Positions 5,372-7,147 of a DNA stretch of 7,147 bases are shown piece after piece (positions within the stretch are counted from its first letter, which is position 1; every line of letters begins with the position of its first letter). Made by a program: the position numbers and the translations under genes. The notes under the pieces were generated by a model that did no database searches, had not been told where the DNA came from, and saw only the letters and a list, made by a program, of their open reading frames with translations. This DNA is from Propionibacterium sp. (lineage in GTDB: Bacteria > Actinomycetota > Actinomycetes > Propionibacteriales > Propionibacteriaceae): the NCBI GenBank assembly GCA_012514785.1, contig JAAYZP010000030.1:1-7147 (forward strand), in the 5' to 3' direction.

Positions 5372-6931
5372 GTGAGCGTGCAAGAAATCAAAGATGGCTA
5401 TACCTTCGACGCCCCCGCAGCGACGCTGGGCGTCCTCGTCCACGACGGCGAACCCGTCAGCGACGTGCGGGTCCGGATCCCACTGGCGATGTTCAACCGG
5501 CACGGCCTGGTCGCCGGCGCAACCGGCACGGGCAAGACCAAGACGCTGCAGGTGATGGCCGAGGCGCTGAGCCTCGCCGGCGTGCCCGTCTTCGCGGCGG
5601 ATATCAAGGGCGACCTGTCCGGCCTCGCCACGCCGGGCGCGGCGAGCGAGAAGTTGCTGGAGCGCGTCGCGCCGCTCGGTCAGGAGTGGGAGCCGACGCA
5701 GTACCCCGTCGAGCTCTACGCCCTCGGCGGCCTCGGCCACGGCGTGCCGCTGCGCGCCACCATCACCGACTTCGGCCCGATCCTGCTGTCGAAGGTACTC
5801 GGCCTCAACCAGGTCCAGGAATCGTCGCTGGGCCTCGTGTTCCACTACGCCGACCGCCAGGGCCTCCCGCTGCTCGACCTGAAGGACCTCGTCGAACTCC
5901 TGCGCTACCTCACCTCCGACGAAGGCAAGCCGGAGCTCCGCGGGATCGGCGGCGTCTCGACGGCGACGGCCGGCGTCATCCTCCGCTCGCTCATCACGCT
6001 CTCCGACCAGGGCGGCGACGTGTTCTTCGGTGAACCCGAGTTCGACCCGTCGGAGCTGCTGCGCACCACGAGCGACGGCCTGGGCCTCATCTCCCTGCTG
6101 GAACTGCCGGAGCTGGCGTCGCGCCCGGCGCTGTTCTCGACGTTCCTGATGTGGCTGCTGGCCGACCTCTTCGAGACGCTGCCCGAGGTGGGCGACACGG
6201 ACAAGCCGAAGCTCGTGTTCTTCTTCGACGAGGCCCACCTCCTCTTCAAGGGCGCGTCGAAGGCGTTCCTCGACTCGATCACCCAGACGGTGCGACTCAT
6301 CCGGTCCAAGGGCGTCGGGGTGTTCTTCGTCACCCAGACGCCGAAGGACGTCCCCGACGACGTGCTCGGCCAGCTCGGCTCCCGCGTGCAGCACCAGCTG
6401 CGCGCCCACACGCCCAACGACATGAAGGCGCTGCGCGCCACCGTCGGCACCTACCCCGTCTCCGACTACGACCTGGAGCGTGTGCTGCAGGAGCTCGGCA
6501 CGGGCGAGGCGATCGTCACGGTGATGAACGAGCGCGGCGCCCCGACCCCGGTGGCGTGGACGAAGATCTGGGCGCCGATGGCGTCGATGGACCCGACCCC
6601 GGAGGCGGAGCTGGAGCGCATCGTCGCCGCCTCGCCGCTGCAGGCCCGCTACGGCGAGGCCATCGATCGCGAGTCCGCCTACGAGATGCTCGTCCAGCGG
6701 ATGGAGGAGAGCGCCGCGGCCGCGGAGGCTGAGGCGCAGGCCGAAGCCGAGGCGAAGAGCAGGGCCGCGGCCGAGAAGGAGGCGGCACGGCAGGCGAAAC
6801 CGCGTGCGCGTGCCAAGGCGGAGCCGAGTCTGATCGAGTCGGTGACGAAGTCGACGACGTTCCGCCAGATGGCGCGCACCGCCGCACGTGAGACGGTGCG
6901 TGGCATCTTCGGGCTGCTGAAGAAGAAGTAG
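5372..6931 (+). CDS. YjgR/DUF853 family HerA-like ATPase
   Basis: Cytoplasmic P-loop ATPase of 519 residues, close to the ~500 of E. coli YjgR, and the same family along its whole length. It has Walker A GATGTGKT (49-56), an ADIKGDLSGLA segment soon after it, and Walker B KLVFFFDEAHLLF (280-292) with Asp286-Glu287. These are followed by VRLIRSKGVGVFFVTQ and VLGQLGSRVQH, conserved in the family. The C-terminal end (about 496-519, TFRQMARTAARETVRGI) matches the conserved end of YjgR. Between the core and that end lies an Ala/Glu/Lys-rich stretch (about 444-490), likely a charged helix or coiled coil. HerA relatives are hexameric DNA translocases; the specific role of YjgR-type proteins is not established. 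No NurA nuclease gene is adjacent, so a HerA-NurA end-resection pair is not supported here. The GTG start at 5372 removes 20 poorly conserved residues and fits the leaderless promoter. Confidence 0.93.
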   Translation: MSVQEIKDGYTFDAPAATLGVLVHDGEPVSDVRVRIPLAMFNRHGLVAGATGTGKTKTLQVMAEALSLAGVPVFAADIKGDLSGLATPGAASEKLLERVAPLGQEWEPTQYPVELYALGGLGHGVPLRATITDFGPILLSKVLGLNQVQESSLGLVFHYADRQGLPLLDLKDLVELLRYLTSDEGKPELRGIGGVSTATAGVILRSLITLSDQGGDVFFGEPEFDPSELLRTTSDGLGLISLLELPELASRPALFSTFLMWLLADLFETLPEVGDTDKPKLVFFFDEAHLLFKGASKAFLDSITQTVRLIRSKGVGVFFVTQTPKDVPDDVLGQLGSRVQHQLRAHTPNDMKALRATVGTYPVSDYDLERVLQELGTGEAIVTVMNERGAPTPVAWTKIWAPMASMDPTPEAELERIVAASPLQARYGEAIDRESAYEMLVQRMEESAAAAEAEAQAEAEAKSRAAAEKEAARQAKPRARAKAEPSLIESVTKSTTFRQMARTAARETVRGIFGLLKKK

Positions 6932-7147
6932 CCAGAGCGCCTGTTCCTGGATGGCGCGTTGTCGGCTCAACCAGCAAGTGCTTCGAAGGGCTCAACTGTC
7001 TGGTGGCTCCTTGTTGGTTGAGCTCGTCCGCGACGAAGTCGCTCCACGATGGCGGTTCCTGAGCTCGTGCCGCGACGAAGTCGCTGCACGTTGGTCGAAG
7101 GGTCGAAACCAGCGCCAGTGGCCGCTGGGATCCTGGTCCCTGCTTAG
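6932..7147. other. Non-coding, repeat-bearing stretch after the ATPase gene
   Basis: No plausible gene is seen from the ATPase stop to the window end. The stretch holds fragments of one degenerate motif family: GCTCAACCA at 6965-6973, GCTCAAC at 6990-6996, and TTGGTTGAGC at 7014-7023 in the opposite orientation. It also holds the two direct repeats listed separately and small inverted repeats near the end: CCAGCG/CGCTGG (7109-7114 and 7123-7128) and GGGA/TCCC (7127-7130 and 7137-7140). A short 5-bp stem at 6937-6957 has no T-tract and is not a convincing terminator. Confidence 0.6.
7019..7094. repeat. Two direct copies of a ~34-bp element with an internal hairpin
   Basis: Copy 1 (7019-7052) and copy 2 (7060-7094) both read TGAGCTCGT, then CGCGACGAAGTCGCT, then CACG and TGG, differing at a few bases and one indel. 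Each contains GCGAC-GAA-GTCGC, a 5-bp stem with a 3-nt loop (7030-7042 and 7072-7084). Similar elements are scattered between genes in propionibacterial-type genomes (from memory, not checked). Confidence 0.8.

Noticed and set aside
6937..6957. Intrinsic terminator after the ATPase gene
   Set aside because: Only a 5-bp GCGCC/GGCGC stem with an 11-nt loop and no T-tract.
5024..6970. 648-codon open frame on the minus strand opposite the YjgR-like ATPase
   Set aside because: It is the antisense shadow of a gene with Walker motifs and full-length family similarity; the translation is Arg/Leu/Gln-rich with no domain.

Overview
The window is GC-rich, with dense coding on both strands. Third codon positions are strongly G/C, GTG starts are common and several genes appear leaderless. 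These traits, the families present (LytR_C membrane protein, a small actinobacterial ParB-like protein, a YjgR/DUF853 ATPase) and the interspersed GAGCTCGT...GCGACGAAGTCGC repeats suggest a high-GC actinomycete. My best guess is Propionibacteriales (Propionibacteriaceae or Nocardioidaceae); this is inference from style and was not checked.

Left part (1-3999, minus strand): three tightly packed genes that read as a carbohydrate-uptake and breakdown operon. In transcription order they are a GPH-family cation:sugar symporter, a ~622-residue protein of no family I can name, and a GH105-type unsaturated uronyl hydrolase cut by the window's left edge. The unnamed protein looks like a polysaccharide/oligosaccharide lyase: a helical first half with Asn-His and Trp-Asn-Ser-Asn-Thr-Tyr-Tyr motifs, then a beta-rich second half. 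No secretion signal is visible on either enzyme, so the model is import of a uronate-containing di- or oligosaccharide, cytoplasmic beta-elimination, then removal of the unsaturated sugar by GH105. This is the best candidate for something undescribed.

Middle (4000-4400): a divergent control region, a tRNA-Ser(CGA) gene on the plus strand, its strong intrinsic terminator, and a compact cluster of GGTAAACC/GGTTTACC repeats that includes a 19-bp-stem hairpin.

Right part (4398-7147): a minus-strand pair (ParB-like small protein, then a membrane-anchored LytR_C-domain protein) diverges from a plus-strand YjgR/DUF853 HerA-like ATPase. The 49-bp gap between the divergent genes holds two -10-like boxes placed so that both messages would be leaderless. 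After the ATPase, 6932-7147 has no gene and carries a directly repeated ~34-bp hairpin element. No CRISPR array, insertion sequence, integrase or phage gene was seen.
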